Positions 21,357 to 33,544 are shown, numbered from the stretch's first letter. The stretch is DNA of 64,000 nt from Forficula auricularia (GCA_024734495.1 JALMQS010000225.1:11871573-11935572), one strand, 5' to 3'. Numbers and translations: made by a program. The notes: generated from the sequence alone by a model not told the origin.

Positions 21357-21856
21357 TTAAAGGTAGTTCTTTCGTGACAATCCACACAAAAAGTTTTAGC
21401 CTCGTAACCACTCTATAAATATGAACGGTGTTAAAATTTTAGGTTATGTTTTTTAACGTGACTATACTTTTTAGGCTACTATATTCTATTTATGAATGGG
21501 TCGTTTCCAAGCCATTGATCTTATATGCCCTCCTTTAAAAATAATCGCCCAAATGTTTTTTTTTTATTTTTTTATCAAAACTACGAGGTAAATAATTTCA
21601 ATTTTTTTTTTTAATTAATATTTTTCAAAAGAAACATTACGTTCATATTATATTTATTGATTTATAAAATGAGTTAAAATATTAAATTAAATTATTAAAT
21701 GTTTATAATAAATTATATATAAAAAAAACATTTGGCGGGAATTTTAAAATATGTAGACTTCACGAATGAATTTTCTTTTTAAAATTAAGGAGTTCTTTAG
21801 CAACAATCCACACAAAAAGTTTTAGCCTCGTAACCACTCTATACATATGAACGGTA
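21357..21856. repeat. Pair of TTAA-type element ends in direct orientation
   Basis: TTAAAGGTAGTTCTTTCGTG (21357) and TTAAGGAGTTCTTTAGCAAC (21785) begin two similar 70-bp blocks that continue with AAAAAGTTTTAGCCTCGTAA and end with ATGAACGGT. The start resembles the terminus of the TTAA-flanked element at 61381-62990. Confidence 0.55.
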
Positions 21857-23241
21857 ATAAAATTTTTCTAATTAATATCATCAAAATGTCTAATTCTCAA
21901 AATTAACTGATAATGGTTTAAATAAATATATTGTTTACCATTATCCATTTTATGTCTATGCTTTTAATGTTTAATCTATTTAGCATACAATCAAACCCCA
22001 TTCACTTGGAATCTTGTTCCAAAAGTTTAACAAAGCGTCGTGATAAGACTGAAAATTGTATTCAAATTTATTATCCTGGGTAGTAAATTTCGAAAAACTC
22101 TTCCAGATCGTTTTTTTAATAGTTTTTATGTCGGAAATTTTTAGTTATTTGCTTTTGCACCTTTTTCATGTGAGTTTATTTTTTATTCACGTTTTTATAG
22201 ACGCTAAGTACAATATGTTATGTGTCTTAATGTTCATTATAAATATTTTGCTTCTAATTGCGACGCCAAACTTTATACTGATTATTAATATTGTTCTTAG
22301 CCCTCACTAATTTTTACTTTCCCTTAACTAATGATTTTATATTTCAAAAATCTCCATATATTTCAATATATGATGAAAAATAATCTTTCAAGTACATCAT
22401 CGTCACTATAAACTTAAAATAGAATTCTGATTGAGATAAACACCGGTTAGGTTAATATTCCCGTTCACACGTTTAGATTAGAATAGTTAAGGAAAACATT
22501 TGGAATATTTGTGAATTTAGACAAATATTGGATGAAAAAAATAATAGCCGAATGAAAAAGATATGCGCACAAATATATCAACAAAAGGTGGAATTGACTT
22601 CCAAAAATTGATAAAAGTTTTTGAGTTGCCTTGTTTAATTTAACCTATTGCGAATTCAAAGGCCGAATTCTCCCTATATTGTACATAAGTTTCTTACAAA
22701 ACCATTTGTTTTTCAAATTTATTATTTGTCTACTTCTATTGAATTGAATTTTGAATAGTAAAATACTTTTTCGACTAAAAATTATCATTATTTAATTTTT
22801 CACTTAGAATACATATTCTAACTTAAGCTTTGTTTAGGCAAGATTGATTATTAATAGTCTGAAGTTGTACTAGAAGACACAACCATGATATATTTCTATA
22901 GATATATAACTACTCTTTACGAAACATTGAGACATTCTGATTTAGTGTTTTAGAAAATTGATTCTATTTAGAATTTTATTCAAAATTCAAATTTTACAGA
23001 AAATACCAGTGTACGTGTTTTGATTTGTCTTTTAAAAATTAAAATACATTGAATAAAATTCCAGATTATTATTTAAGTATTAATATTGAAATTTTACAAT
23101 TAGGTTTTTTCTTTAATGATTTCTTAGGATATTGATTTGCGAAAATTAAATTGAAGAAAACAGTTTTATTTTAATTAAATAGAAAGAGAACAAAATAATT
23201 GAACTATCGAGTTCATTTAGACTATTAGTACACCAAAAAAG
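21857..23241. other. AT-rich spacer
   Basis: No gene, element ends or notable repeats were recognised. The 84-codon frame at 22056-22310 is hydrophobic only because the DNA is T-rich. Confidence 0.5.
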
Positions 23242-23310
23242 TAATTCTTAATTGAAGGAGACAATAAGTATGTCTCTGCTGGAATTATAAATTTTATTTA
23301 TTTATAACGA

Positions 23311-23342
23311 GACTATAGTTTGGAGGGCTTTGCCTTCATCAG
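23311..23342 (-). ncRNA. Decayed hammerhead, family 2, left arm
   Basis: The minus strand has CTGATGA and the ACTATAGTC stem III/cleavage block, but the GAAA box is CAAA and stem II is shortened by a deletion. Not expected to cleave. Confidence 0.65.
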
Positions 23343-23429
23343 TCTATTACAATGTATAATTCAGGAATTAATTTATGAATGAACTTCATTCTTTGCATAA
23401 ATTAATTCCTGTGAATACATTTTAATAGA

Positions 23430-23464
23430 CTGATGAAGAAGGCAAAGCCCTCGAAACTATAGTC
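23430..23464 (+). ncRNA. Hammerhead ribozyme, family 2, right arm
   Basis: CTGATGA, imperfect stem II (GAAGGC/GCCCTC, one A-C mismatch), GAAAC, TATA loop, GTC. Stem I starts T-A and C-G, followed by a possible internal loop. Confidence 0.75.
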
Positions 23465-23582
23465 TCGTTATAAATAAATAAAATTTATAATTCCAGCAGA
23501 AGACTACACTCTTTTATTGTCTCCTTCAATATATGAAAATTCTGCTACTCTCGGCAAAAACTTTCAATTTAATTCTTAATTG

Positions 23583-24574
23583 TTTTATTGTATTTTTAAT
23601 GAATCGACATTTAAGTGTATCATCAACAAAAGAGAATTCTAAAAATTGATATTGATATGTGGTGAGGATGGACAAACTTAAGTGCGCTAAATGTCAATTA
23701 ATTGATTAAAATATTAAAAGGACCCAAAAATATAATTTATTTCATTTAATTTCTTCTCTCATCTCGATATTTAAAATAATGAATTATGTGTCTATAGAAA
23801 TTTCTATAAAAATGTCATTAACAAAAAAAGTAAATTTGGTATTAATGAAAGTACGTAATTTTTTGTCTGTCGATTTCGCATGCCTATTCGTAATTGCTTA
23901 ACGTTAACTCGCGGCAAAACATATCCACTGTTAAAAACTCCTCTTTTCATTTTGTATTCGATACTTTTTAAAAAACCTAATATTTGATGAATAATAAAAA
24001 AATACTTTTTTTCTGTGAGCGCATCTATAAAACGCTAACACCTTCGTACAGTATCTGAATGAATCCAAATGTATACCTTTTTTCACTTACAATTCCCATA
24101 GTATTACATTTATTATACAATAATGCTGGTTGGTAGAGATTATCAAAGGAAAAAAGATCAAATATTTTATAACTTAAGTTTTTGATTCAGTTAATGAAAA
24201 ATATATATCGAGCATCTTAAATTATTTAAATAGTAAAATCTGTGTATTTTTTAAATTAATTTTTAATGAAAAAAACGAAATGATCCACGAATATTTGATC
24301 GAGATTGAACTGGCGATCTCTCATGAGAAGAGCCCTAAACCAATTATATTTATCCGATCTGCGAGAATCCGTAAACTTGATTGGTTAACATATTTACTCA
24401 CGAGATTGGGTTGTCATTTCATTATTTTTCATTAAAAATAATTTAAAAGATAAATAAATTGAACTATTCATATTATTTAATATTTATTTGATTTAGGATT
24501 CTCATAGGAATTTTTCCAAATAAAATGGAATTTGAGCTTTTTGGATAGTTGTAGTATGAAAGTAACTTTTAAGG
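23583..24574. other. AT-rich spacer
   Basis: No gene recognised. A weak tRNA-like pair of boxes on the minus strand (plus 24313-24355) was not convincing. Confidence 0.4.
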
Positions 24575-24675
24575 AGTTAGGTGTTGGTTCTAGGTGAAAC
24601 ATTTTATTACAATAATAAAACTTGAGCAAGATGTGAGGTAGGTTTCACAAAAAAAAAAATAAAGTTTTGAAATTC

Positions 24676-24705
24676 GATGTATTTCGGGGTTGAGCCCATC
24701 ATCAG
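24676..24705 (-). ncRNA. Hammerhead ribozyme, family 4, left arm
   Basis: The minus strand reads CTGATGA, stem II GGG/CCC, GAAA, stem III AT-AC-AT and C. Stem I can form as GA/TC, an internal loop, then TCAAA/TTTGA. The core is complete. Confidence 0.78.
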
Positions 24706-24741
24706 GAGTCAAAGAAAACTGAGTGAGAAAAACAAGACTCT

Positions 24742-24771
24742 CTGATGATGGGCTCACCCCTGAAATATATC
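24742..24771 (+). ncRNA. Hammerhead ribozyme, family 4, right arm
   Basis: CTGATGA, stem II GGG/CCC, GAAA, AT-rich stem III, UC. The core is intact, but stem I begins with a wobble and a mismatch, so activity is doubtful. Confidence 0.65.
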
Positions 24772-24899
24772 GAATTCAAAACTTAATTTTGTTCGAAACC
24801 TACCTCGCATCTTGTTCAAGTTTTAGAAGTATGAAAGATTGGGATGAAGGTGAAATGTTGGATAAGAATGGCATCAAACATTACGAGTAACTAGGGTAG

Positions 24900-25265
24900 C
24901 TAGAGTAAAGGGTTTGTGTATGAGTATGACTGACCACCAGTTGGCTGCGGACACGTGCACGACGACGGCGACGACGAGGAGGGTGGCAGCCGCTGCGGCT
25001 GCAGGCCGCATTCTGGCTCTTTTCTCAAGTTTTCACCCCCTGCCCTGGGCTCGTGCTCTCGGCAACAGCAACATCCCACAAGACGCACAACCAGTAGCTG
25101 TTGTCCTCTCGACGATCCGCGACGGACTGACGACTGACCGACTGGCAGCCAACTCGCGCCCCCCTCCTGCGGGCTGCGGCTCCCGAACACCCTCAGAGGA
25201 GACAGGTGCGCCGTCAAGAGGGCGGAGCATCCTTCGGGACCACCCCTGCCTGGATATGCTTACTT
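24900..25265. other. GC- and CpG-rich patch
   Basis: An abrupt change from the AT-rich surroundings. CGACGACGGCGACGACGAGG near 24958 is a short CGA-type repeat. Overlapping open frames on both strands reflect composition. It may belong to the R2-like element family downstream (as a 5' region), but no homology was seen. Confidence 0.4.
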
Positions 25266-28200
25266 AAAAAGCATCCCTTGCCATGACTTAAACCGTGAAC
25301 TTTGCCCCATTACTTCATGTGCACAAAAACACCAACGTTACTGGTTATTATATAAATATTGTGGTCAGAAACTGGTACAAATGAGCAAGGAGGAATCTGG
25401 TTCAATAATCTAGGTACAAAATAAAACATTGGAATCAGTTTTTATTCCCTGGCATATTAAATTCAATAATAATTAAAACAGGACCTGCCATCTCTGTTGC
25501 ACTTTACTGGATCAGAATGTTTGCCTGGTCAGATGAAATGTGCAAAGGAGAGCAAACTGGTTGTCATCTGTGAATTCTGAGTATTTTTACCTCATATGTA
25601 TCAGAATGATCCTCCTTTTCATCTCATGTTGTTGTTTGGGACTGCCTCAGTTTCAGAAGCATGCCTCGTTTTTTAATATCCATTCTGGTCTAATGAAAAA
25701 AAATAATATTTTGCATAGTCAAAGGCTGGTGGTGAAGTTCAGCCTTGTGGCCTGGTCAACCTGTGTCTTTTCTGCTGATCTCATTGGTATGTATATTTGC
25801 CTATGTTGTGCATCAAGCAGGGACCAGCTTCCATTTAATCTTGGATCTTGTCAATCACACTTAGCAAAGTGGAGTCCAGATCTTTTGCCAATTCAATTGA
25901 AATGTTCTCCTGGTGGAGAAAAAATTTGTCTTGCCTGAGGCTCAGTATGTGGCTCCTGGTACTGATTTATTTTGTTTATTTTGAGGCTAGCTTCTTAACC
26001 TCAGAGATCAGGTTTAGTGGTTATTAGATATCAGGACTAGACTGGGTAATGTGGATGTGCACATTTGCAGGCTTTGTCTGGTCTGCATGCCTTCTTCAGT
26101 CTTGGTCTTTATGCTAGTGGGGTTCAATGAGATTTTGTCCTGAAGCAACTTTCCTTCCAATTCGAGCTTTGTTGAAAGAGTTTCTAGGTTGTTGTTCTGT
26201 TTCAAAGGAATGTATATAGCTGGCTGGAAGCACTTGGATTTTCTATAGTTTTATGTCTTGCCTTCCTGGCTGAAGGCCTAATTCTTCTTGTTTTGCTGAT
26301 AAATCATCTGATCTTTGCTTTTTGTCTTTGGTTCTTGGTACATCAATTTTGAATAGGGAAAAAAATTAATGTTTTGGTGATTTTATCTATTATCAGGATA
26401 TTTGCTGGTTGATTGGTAAAAAAAATTCTGGCTCAATTTTGTTGTTTTGGTTTTCAATAAGCCTTTTATTTTCATAGTTTGCTCTGATGTTGTTAATTTT
26501 CAGTTCAGTACTTTAGTCATCTGAGAGATTTGATTTCAATTATTTAATTAGCTCTTCTGAGAACAGCATTGTGCCTATGAGTTTATTAGGGATGGAATTT
26601 TCCTTTGTTTATTGTTTTTAATGAAGATGGATGGATCAGAAAGAATTCTCCTACATGTGGTTTCAGGAATTTTTTGTTTGGAATTTGTTGGCCATCAATG
26701 TTGATGTTCTTCTTTGTTGATGGTTGGTTTTGGTGAATTCAGTGTTGAATGTCAGGGTTGTTCCCATATTAATAGGTTAGTTAGCTGGTGAAATTGAATG
26801 TTTTTGTTCTTCTGTGGGTGGGTTGAGACACATAAAGCCTGGATGCGTCTATATATTTGGTACAGTGATTTGGACAGGATGTGACAGGGATTCGTAGTGT
26901 CTCCTCTTGTTTATTGACATTTGGTTTTGAGCATCATCAGCTCTGCATGAATCCTGGATGTATTCTTTGTTTTATTGCTTTTGTTTAATTAAATGTCAAT
27001 GGATTTATCAACTTGAACTGATTATTCAATTTTGGGAGTGTGTATGTTTAAATATGTTCAGTGTTTTGGAGAGTTTCTGCTCGTCAGGGAGCATTGACTC
27101 CTATTTTTGGATCTTTCCTTTATCCTTTATTCTGTGATCAGTTTGATCTTTTATTGAACTTAATGTTTTATTCTAGCTTTCTGCAGAAAGTGCATTTCAG
27201 AAATGTTAAATGACAGAACAATTCAAAGGAGGCCTCAGATAGATCTCTGGAGACGTGGACTGAAAATGATAGACAGAATCTCTTCTATTGATGTGGTGTT
27301 TGCAGGTTGATTGGTTCTATCCATATTGCTTCATTGGAGCTTTTTGGTTGATGTGTAAATAGCTATTTAAAATACAATGAAAAGCAACACAGGGACATTG
27401 CAATGAGTGCTTTCATATAGTGTGTAATTATTTTATGTTTGTATAAACGGTTTCATTCTGATTTGAGATTACATGGTTGTAAACTTTGTAATATAAACTT
27501 TTGTGATCGAGCTGCTGATTTCTTCAAACACTGTGGAGTCGTTTTTTCTGGATTTTTGAAATTGGAATGCTCATTTATCTGCATCCATGTGTGGAAAAAC
27601 AGAATTTCAACAACTGCTTCAGAATTGCATTCAACTCGTCGAGTTTTCAGTCTTTCACACAGTATTTTTCTGGGATATGTTTACATTCTGTAATTAATCT
27701 CAGTAAAACTCTTTCTTCTGGTGTTTGTAAACTAAACTAGCATTGAACCTTTGAGCTTTTTCATTGCAGTACCTGACACCTCAGCTCTCCATTACGAACA
27801 TCTCAGGTCCAAAATTTTATTCTCTCCCAAAAAACCCTGCACTCAAATGTGCCCATTATTTCTGGTAAGCTCATTATCATAAGGTTCTTGTCTTCCATTT
27901 TTGGTGTGAAGAGGGGAGGGCAGTATGTCTGTTTAATGTTTCTTGTCAGTGTCCTTTAAGAACAGACTGCAGTTTGTATTCTACCTGTTCTCTATTGGTT
28001 CTTCTGCAGGTTATGAGGATATATTCTTCCAAGTGGGTGGTGATTTTGGTATCTATGTTGAGGCCACCTTGGCCTCAAAGGCATCATCCCAAGTTCTGCT
28101 AGTGGAATCAATTCTTTCCTTCAGTTCCTTCAGGTACCTGGATCCTGAGTTCAGACTTGCTTTGGATGGTCGCATTTTTTCCATTATCCCAAATTTTATC

Positions 28201-28980
28201 AGATCAGAGTAGATTGAAACCCTCTTTGTCTCCTCTTGGTATTTATTTTGGAAAATTCTGAGAATGGCGTCACAGAATTCTCCTTGATGGGCATCTATGT
28301 TATCACAGTGATGCAGATACACAGATTATATTCTTTCTTTCTAGCCTTGTGTGTCAGAATACCAGCTTGCTCTTCTTTTGGCTTTGTGACCCTGAGCCTT
28401 CTCTTTTTTTGTTTATTGTTCATCAGGTGACATTGGGTGTTAAAGTGGTCTAGTGGAGGTGAAGGGGCTTCTCTTTGGTTAGGTCAGTACTACTGGACTT
28501 GGTGACCTTTATCGAATCTTTATGAGCATTTTCATTTATTATTGGGCTGATTAGTGCTCTATGTGATAGTTTGGCAAACGCTTTATCCATTTGGTTCCAT
28601 TTTCAAGGAGTTTCATTCTTGTTTCTTTGTCATGGCTTCCCTGCTTTTGGTTACTGTAGTGGCCATTCAGATATGGGATCATGCAACAATATTAACATCC
28701 CATTTATGTCTTTCTTCTCAAATTTGCAGTTTATAAAATATGTTGCTGCCATATATGGTTGCTCCCCTTGTGAACTTCTCTAATAAAGGAAAGTATTATG
28801 TGTGGCATCACTCATTTTTGTTTTCCTATTTCCAGGCACCTCATAGCTTGCTGCAATGTCCTCTTCACTCAATCCCCATCACTGCAGCTCTTCTGTTCAC
28901 TGTTATTTAATCAGCCCGCTGCTATAGAACTTCATGGCATTACGAGGCTAGTGGTTTACATTTAACGTACAACATGCAAA
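25266..28980. other. CpG-depleted, T/G-rich block of unknown origin
   Basis: By eye this 3.7-kb block holds only 21 CG dinucleotides although GC and TG/CA are frequent, unlike the sequence on both sides. The plus strand is rich in T and G. On the minus strand short open pieces look protein-like and charged, for example 28053-28322 (with YLKELKERIDSTS) and 26014-26205 (with LETLSTKLELEGKLLQ). I recognise no family. It could be a decayed methylated element or gene, or foreign sequence. Confidence 0.5.
28053..28322 (-). CDS. Hypothetical, possible coiled-coil fragment
   Basis: An 89-codon frame opens with MYLHHCDNIDAHQG and ends with DDAFEAKVAST. It is rich in Lys, Glu and Arg with heptad-like Leu/Ile spacing (YLKELKERID). 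It lies in the CpG-depleted block and is not a shadow of a recognised gene. It could be a remnant of a retroelement ORF1, an exon of an unknown gene, or chance. No function can be assigned. Confidence 0.2.
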   Translation of the reverse strand: MYLHHCDNIDAHQGEFCDAILRIFQNKYQEETKRVSIYSDLIKFGIMEKMRPSKASLNSGSRYLKELKERIDSTSRTWDDAFEAKVAST

Positions 28981-29269
28981 ACACATGGAATGAGACGCAC
29001 ACGTGCCAGGAACATTCCATTCCACGCCCTATGGCCCTGCCATGCCTCGTCTCACCCTGACAGGCTGCAGCGTTGAAAGCCTGTTTTCTTAGTCCCCCAC
29101 CCCAGATACGTGTGTCCGTCTAGATTTTTGAAGTATCAAGCTAAGGTCGGACTGAGCATTTTCTGTCCATAGCCAACCTCCAACCTCATGCAAAGGGGGC
29201 TCTAAGCAGCCTGGTTTCTGACCTTAAAGCAGGTCAAATTTAAAAATTTTATTATTATCTGGCCTGGAT

Positions 29270-32200
29270 ACAGGGGATGAACCCTCACTCTCAAACTCAA
29301 ACATGTCAGATACCGAGGAAATACCACGTGTGCCCGCACTGCAACAGGGCATTTCATGAAAACAAGAGGCCTCATCTTACATGGCAGCAAACTAAAAGAT
29401 GCCCCCAAGCACCGCTATTGATATCCGCACGAAGTCTCCCACGCTGGGGTCAAAGAGGTGAGGATCTAACTTTCAGACCGAAGCCAGGAGCCCAGGCAGG
29501 TTGAATTTATTCATAAATACCTCCTCAGAAGTTTAGGGGAAAACTCTCTCGCAGAGATTCCCAACACGGCAAGGGGACTGACACGCCTGGCAGAAGATGG
29601 TGGTGGTTTCAAGTGACTCACGGTCGTCCCCTCTGCCAGAGACCCGCTCCGAAACCCTAATACGGCCCAGAAGAAGGACGCAGACACTGCCGGCCAACAA
29701 CCATTCTCCGTCCACCAGCGCCCCAGCAGCTCTGTGAGACGGAGGTATTCGAGGAGGACGAGCCCGTAGAAGATGAGCACCCCGAAGATGGGTTGGAGGC
29801 CCACCAGAGGCAGGGTGGCAAGCATGGGTGGATGCTCTGACCCTGCATTGATCGTTGCCCTTAAAACATTATATTCGCAGTACTTGGCTTTTCCTGTGTG
29901 GGGATCATCTTTCCAGTGCTGGGGAGGCCATGGGATGGTTTTGCCCGACCTTGCAATCTGCGGAGGAGGGTGGGGGAGGGGAGCGCTAAGTTGTGGTGAG
30001 AGGGTGGTAGGACCCGGGGTCCGCATCAGGCCCCCAGCGACCAGCAGGTGGAAGCTGGTGTGCGCGGATTATAACCGCATGCGGAAACTGTGAACGCCGA
30101 ATAAAATCAACCGTGAGGAATGCCGAGAAGGTTCCACGGCGGATCATGGCGTGTGGGGTTCCCCGCAATGAAGCGAGCTGGGGAAAAGTCCTCGGTGACT
30201 GTCGCGAACTCGACACCGTTTCCGACCGTCCTTGGGTTCTCCCTCTTCTGATAACCTCGCGAAGAGCTAGAAGAGGGCGTGCCGGCGGACAGGTCGCAAA
30301 TCGGCAGCGGGGCCGGATGGTCTGACCTCGGCGTCTTGGAAAAGACTACCTGGGGCTGGCCGTCGCTCTGCTTAATGCGATTCTTTCTCGGGCACGGTTC
30401 CACATGCTCTAACCGCGCCCGCACTGTTGCTTATTCCAAAAGCCGTCTCGCCGACCTCTCCCCAACATTATCGGCCAATCACCTTGAACTCTGTCGTCGC
30501 TCGGCTTGGCTCGGCAGGGTCCTCCTTCATAGACTGGAGGCACTGTTGGGCTGCGGGGTGACCAGAGGGCTTCATCAAAGCCGATGGTTTGGCCGAGAAC
30601 ACTCAGGTCCTGGGGCTGTTCTATCAGGGATGTGAGGTGTCAGTTGAAGCTACACGTCCGTCCTGGACCTCTATCGAAGGCATTTGACACAATTTTACAT
30701 CAGCCTCCTTACCAGTTGTATCCTGGGTAGTCTCTTGGACCCTTCTCTCTTCTCTGTGGTCAGGTCTAGATGTATATGGGAGGAACAACATGTCCCTATC
30801 TACTGGCGAGGCTCACAATCACAGTCTCTTCAAGACCGGCCGGGGCGTGAGGCAGGGGGACCCTCTCTCCCTTTCTTTCAACTTGGCGGCAAAGCCTTTT
30901 GTACTGGGTCAGTTGTCCTACCACGGACATCGGCCTGACCCCTCGAAGAGGTGTACGCGTCGGATCCTTTCGCTGCTGACGACGTATTCGTTCTTGCCCA
31001 GCGGCGTCTTCTCTGCGGATTGGGGTCCCAAGCTTCGCGCCTTCAAATTGGCTGCTGCACGAACTGGGGATGCGGTCGCCGCCCCGGTGTGTTAGCCATC
31101 GCTTTGCGTTTTGGGGGGCGGGAGATGTGTTGGTGGGCCACCGACTTCAGGGTGGATGGTGGACGCCTTACTCCCCTTTGGGTGGGTGATCTTTTCCCTA
31201 CCTTGGAGTCCACGCCTGGACGGCTCGGGCATTGTTACCCCGGGGTGGTCGGTGGAGCCTTCTAGGAGGTAAAGGGGGCCTCGCCCAGGCCTCGCAAGCT
31301 GGAGATCGACCGCCTTCATATCATTCAGCTCTTCCCCTTCTTTAGGAGGGGTACATTCGGCCTTCGCAGCGGCCGACAAAGGTTCTGATCATTTGTTAGA
31401 TCGGTCGCCAGCTCCCCCGCGACACGCCGGCTTGTACTGCTGGAAATACGGGATGGCGGACTCGGACTGCCATCCCTTGCGACTCTCGTTGCTCTTGGTG
31501 CGCTGCCCGACTCAGTGGAGATAGACGTCGACTACCCGGCGGCCAGAGCGGCCGCTGAGTCGGTCACATGCCATCGGAGAGGTTGGCTTGGGCCGAACGG
31601 GTCCTACGTAAGTTCGGCGGCGTGGAGGGTGTTGCGGCTTACTGGCGCGAGAACCTATACAGTAGCGTCGATGGCCGGGATTTGGAGATGTGCGCGGGGC
31701 AAGGGCTCTTTTAATTTGGTCTACGCCCAGGGAGTTGCTGAAGGGCAACATATTTATCGAATTTTGTACAGGCTTAGTCAGGGTCCTTCCTTCAGCCGTA
31801 AGAACCAGCGGGGGAAGACGGCCCCGGAGGCCCCCGATGATGCCGGGCTGGAGTGCAGACGAACTGAGACAACCGCGCATATCCAATGTTATGGAAATAG
31901 GACCGCGGATGGGCGGGTTAAAGGGCATGACGCTGTGGTACGATGTCACAGCCGACGATTTTGATCAAAAGTCTGCGTGTCGAGTTGGAGTAACAGCACC
32001 AGCTCGGCGAGCAATAGAAACCAGACATCGTGGCAAAGGATGCGGCGAAGTGGTGTGTCGTTCAGGCGTCCAGATCGTCTCCGCGCTTGCAGGATGGGTG
32101 TTGCCACCGAAATAAAAGCCGAAAAATATGGGGAGCGCTCAGTCTGGTGAATAATATTGCGGAGCGATTTGGCGTCAGGGCGGGCTCCGGTCAGTTGAGG

Positions 32201-32340
32201 CCATCACACTCTCGTGGAAAGAGTGGTGGCATAAAGCAGTGGAGTCTCATCACTCCCCGGTATGTCAAAAAACAATAAACGGTGGATTTGACATATAGGG
32301 CGATGAGAGGATGCAACAAATTTTTACGCTTTCGGCAGAA
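29270..32340 (+). pseudogene. R2-type ORF: zinc finger, reverse transcriptase, endonuclease
   Basis: Broken by many frameshifts. Near 29317-29400: YHVCPHCNRAFHENKRP with a later C, matching the N-terminal CCHH finger of R2/NeSL proteins. At about 30310-30440: GPDGLTSASWKR, then RTVAYSKSR, as in RT motifs 1-2. At 30475: RPITLNSVVAR. At 30640: LDLYRRHL, a shifted form of the first catalytic Asp motif. At 30834: GVRQGDPLS. At 30954: YASDPFAADDVFVLA, the catalytic A-D-D box. At 31850: CRRTETTAHIQ and KGHDAVVR, the C-terminal zinc knuckle with one Cys lost. At 32015: KPDIVAKDA, the endonuclease motif. At 32140: NNIAERFG, identical to the 9.9-kb copy. It normally performs target-primed reverse transcription. 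This copy is dead. Confidence 0.8.
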
Positions 32341-32572
32341 GAACATAGGCGGGTGGCGTCTGATTATTTTTTGTGAATAAAAAAAAAAAAAAGAAATGTG
32401 AAATGTGAGCCAGATTAATCCTGCCTCATCCACCGCTCTGAATCTGGATTTTGTTCGAAGCCGTAGGTGTGGAGGGATTTGTGGGTAAATTTGTGTATTA
32501 ATCTTAAATTTTCTTGTAAGAGGCGGCCCGCTCCTCGGAGGCCCAATAAATAAAATAAAAATAAAAAGAATT
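29270..32572 (+). mobile_element. R2/NeSL-type non-LTR retrotransposon, decayed long copy
   Basis: Contains in order a CCHH zinc-finger-like stretch, reverse transcriptase motifs, a zinc knuckle and a restriction-like endonuclease, all on the plus strand. The 3' UTR is shared with 9745-9907 and ends GCCTCCGAGGA-type sequence (inverse context) plus an AAATAAAATAAAA tail (32547-32572). No 28S rDNA insertion-site sequence is visible at the flanks, so this is a dispersed copy. The 5' limit is uncertain. Confidence 0.8.
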
Positions 32573-32847
32573 GAGTCTTTCATTTCAAAATTCGAATATA
32601 TATATTTCAAATTTGCCTGGTTAATGAAAATCGATTGGAGCCATCAGTTTAAAATACGAGTAAAATTTATATTTCAAAATTTGCCTCGTTAATTAATATA
32701 TATTTAATGTTTCTTAATTTAAAATCTATTGGTGTTTTTCATTTTCATTCGAGTTCAAATGAATACAATATTATCTAGACACAAAGTCTAAATCAAAAAT
32801 ATATAGTTTTAGTAAAAGAAATCAAGATATAAATATTAATGTGACAT

Positions 32848-32920
32848 TGGTCTTAGTGGTTAGAGCTGATGAACATAGTTCAAGAGTTCGTCGGTTCGAT
32901 TCTGAGGCAAGAGGGTAATT
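32848..32920 (+). repeat. tRNA-like sequence (SINE head or tRNA relic)
   Basis: TGGTCTTAGTGG (32848-32859) matches a pol III A box and GGTTCGATTCT (32893-32903) a B box, followed by a T-run at 32917-32923 that could terminate transcription. The acceptor stem does not close cleanly, so it is more likely tRNA-derived. Confidence 0.5.
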
Positions 32921-32984
32921 TTTTTAGAGAAATTTCTCTAAGCGTTGTTACAAATTAATCTAGATGAATATATATAGTAAACTA

Positions 32985-33432
32985 ATACATTTTTTAAGAA
33001 AATTTTAATTCATAGTTCAACACACTTTCTGAGATAATAAAGAACAGCATAATGAAAAATGTATAATGAAAAATTTACACTAAAAACAAGCTGGCAACAA
33101 CGCATTAATTTAACCTAAAAAGTGGGTCAACTTTAGTAATTTTTTTGACGTTTTTTCGCTTCAGCCATCGTCGCAACAGCTTTCAATCGCTTATTAAGAA
33201 CTTTTTGTTTTATAAATCTCCCTTTATAATGTACTTTATCTGAAATTTCTATGATAAAATATATACAAGCTCGGACAGTGTTGCCAGATTTGTCAAACGA
33301 GCACGGGATTGGCTAGTAGTGGTACATAAACAGCAAAAAGTTTTGGGCTTATGAATTATGAATACTTATTGTCTGTTCTATATACTCTAGCATTAACTTT
33401 TTGCTAGTATTGTCGCGAAACAACTACCTTAA
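32985..33432 (-). mobile_element. TTAA-flanked element, truncated minus copy
   Basis: The plus-strand right end reads AACAACTACCTTAA (33419-33432), and the interior matches the inverse of 61381-61427 plus 62343-62740 (shared ATTGTCGCGAAACAACTACC and AAAGTTTTGGGCTTATGAAT). It shows the site before the Tigger insertion seen in the other copy. The left end is missing. Confidence 0.7.
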
Positions 33433-33544
33433 AATAAAAATTTAAAACTTTCAAGACTCGATAATATGACAATGATTTGTCTACAAACGTTTCGAGCTAG
33501 AAAATTTAAAGATTACACTTAGGTTTAGTTTTATTAATATAAAC

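Larger units (their letters stand above)
23255..23569. mobile_element. Hammerhead-bearing PLE hairpin with 13-bp TSD (family 2)
   Basis: A 315-bp unit made of two inverted terminal-repeat arms. The left begins AAGGAGACAATAAG; the right includes CAGCAGAAGACTACACTC and ends in CTCGGCAAAAACTTTCAAT. It is flanked by the 13-bp direct repeat TAATTCTTAATTG (23242-23254, 23570-23582). It has no coding sequence. Each arm has a hammerhead block; the right one is intact. Confidence 0.85.
24575..24830. mobile_element. PLE hairpin, family 4, with two hammerheads
   Basis: Begins with the recurrent PLE motif (GGTGTTGGTTCTAGGTGAAA at 24581-24600). Inverted arms (CTTGAGCAAGATGTGAGGTA at about 24621 and its inverse near 24805-24823) each hold a hammerhead. 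About 36 bp separate the cores. No TSD was identified. Confidence 0.75.

Noticed and set aside
24300..24400. tRNA-like boxes on the minus strand
   Set aside because: Weak A box and no stable acceptor stem; insufficient to call.
24900..25267. Four overlapping frames in the GC-rich patch
   Set aside because: Stop codons are rare because of base composition; no frame shows conserved motifs.
29511..30424. Minus-strand frames of up to 171 codons
   Set aside because: They are opposite to the decayed R2-like ORF, whose plus-strand motifs are recognisable.
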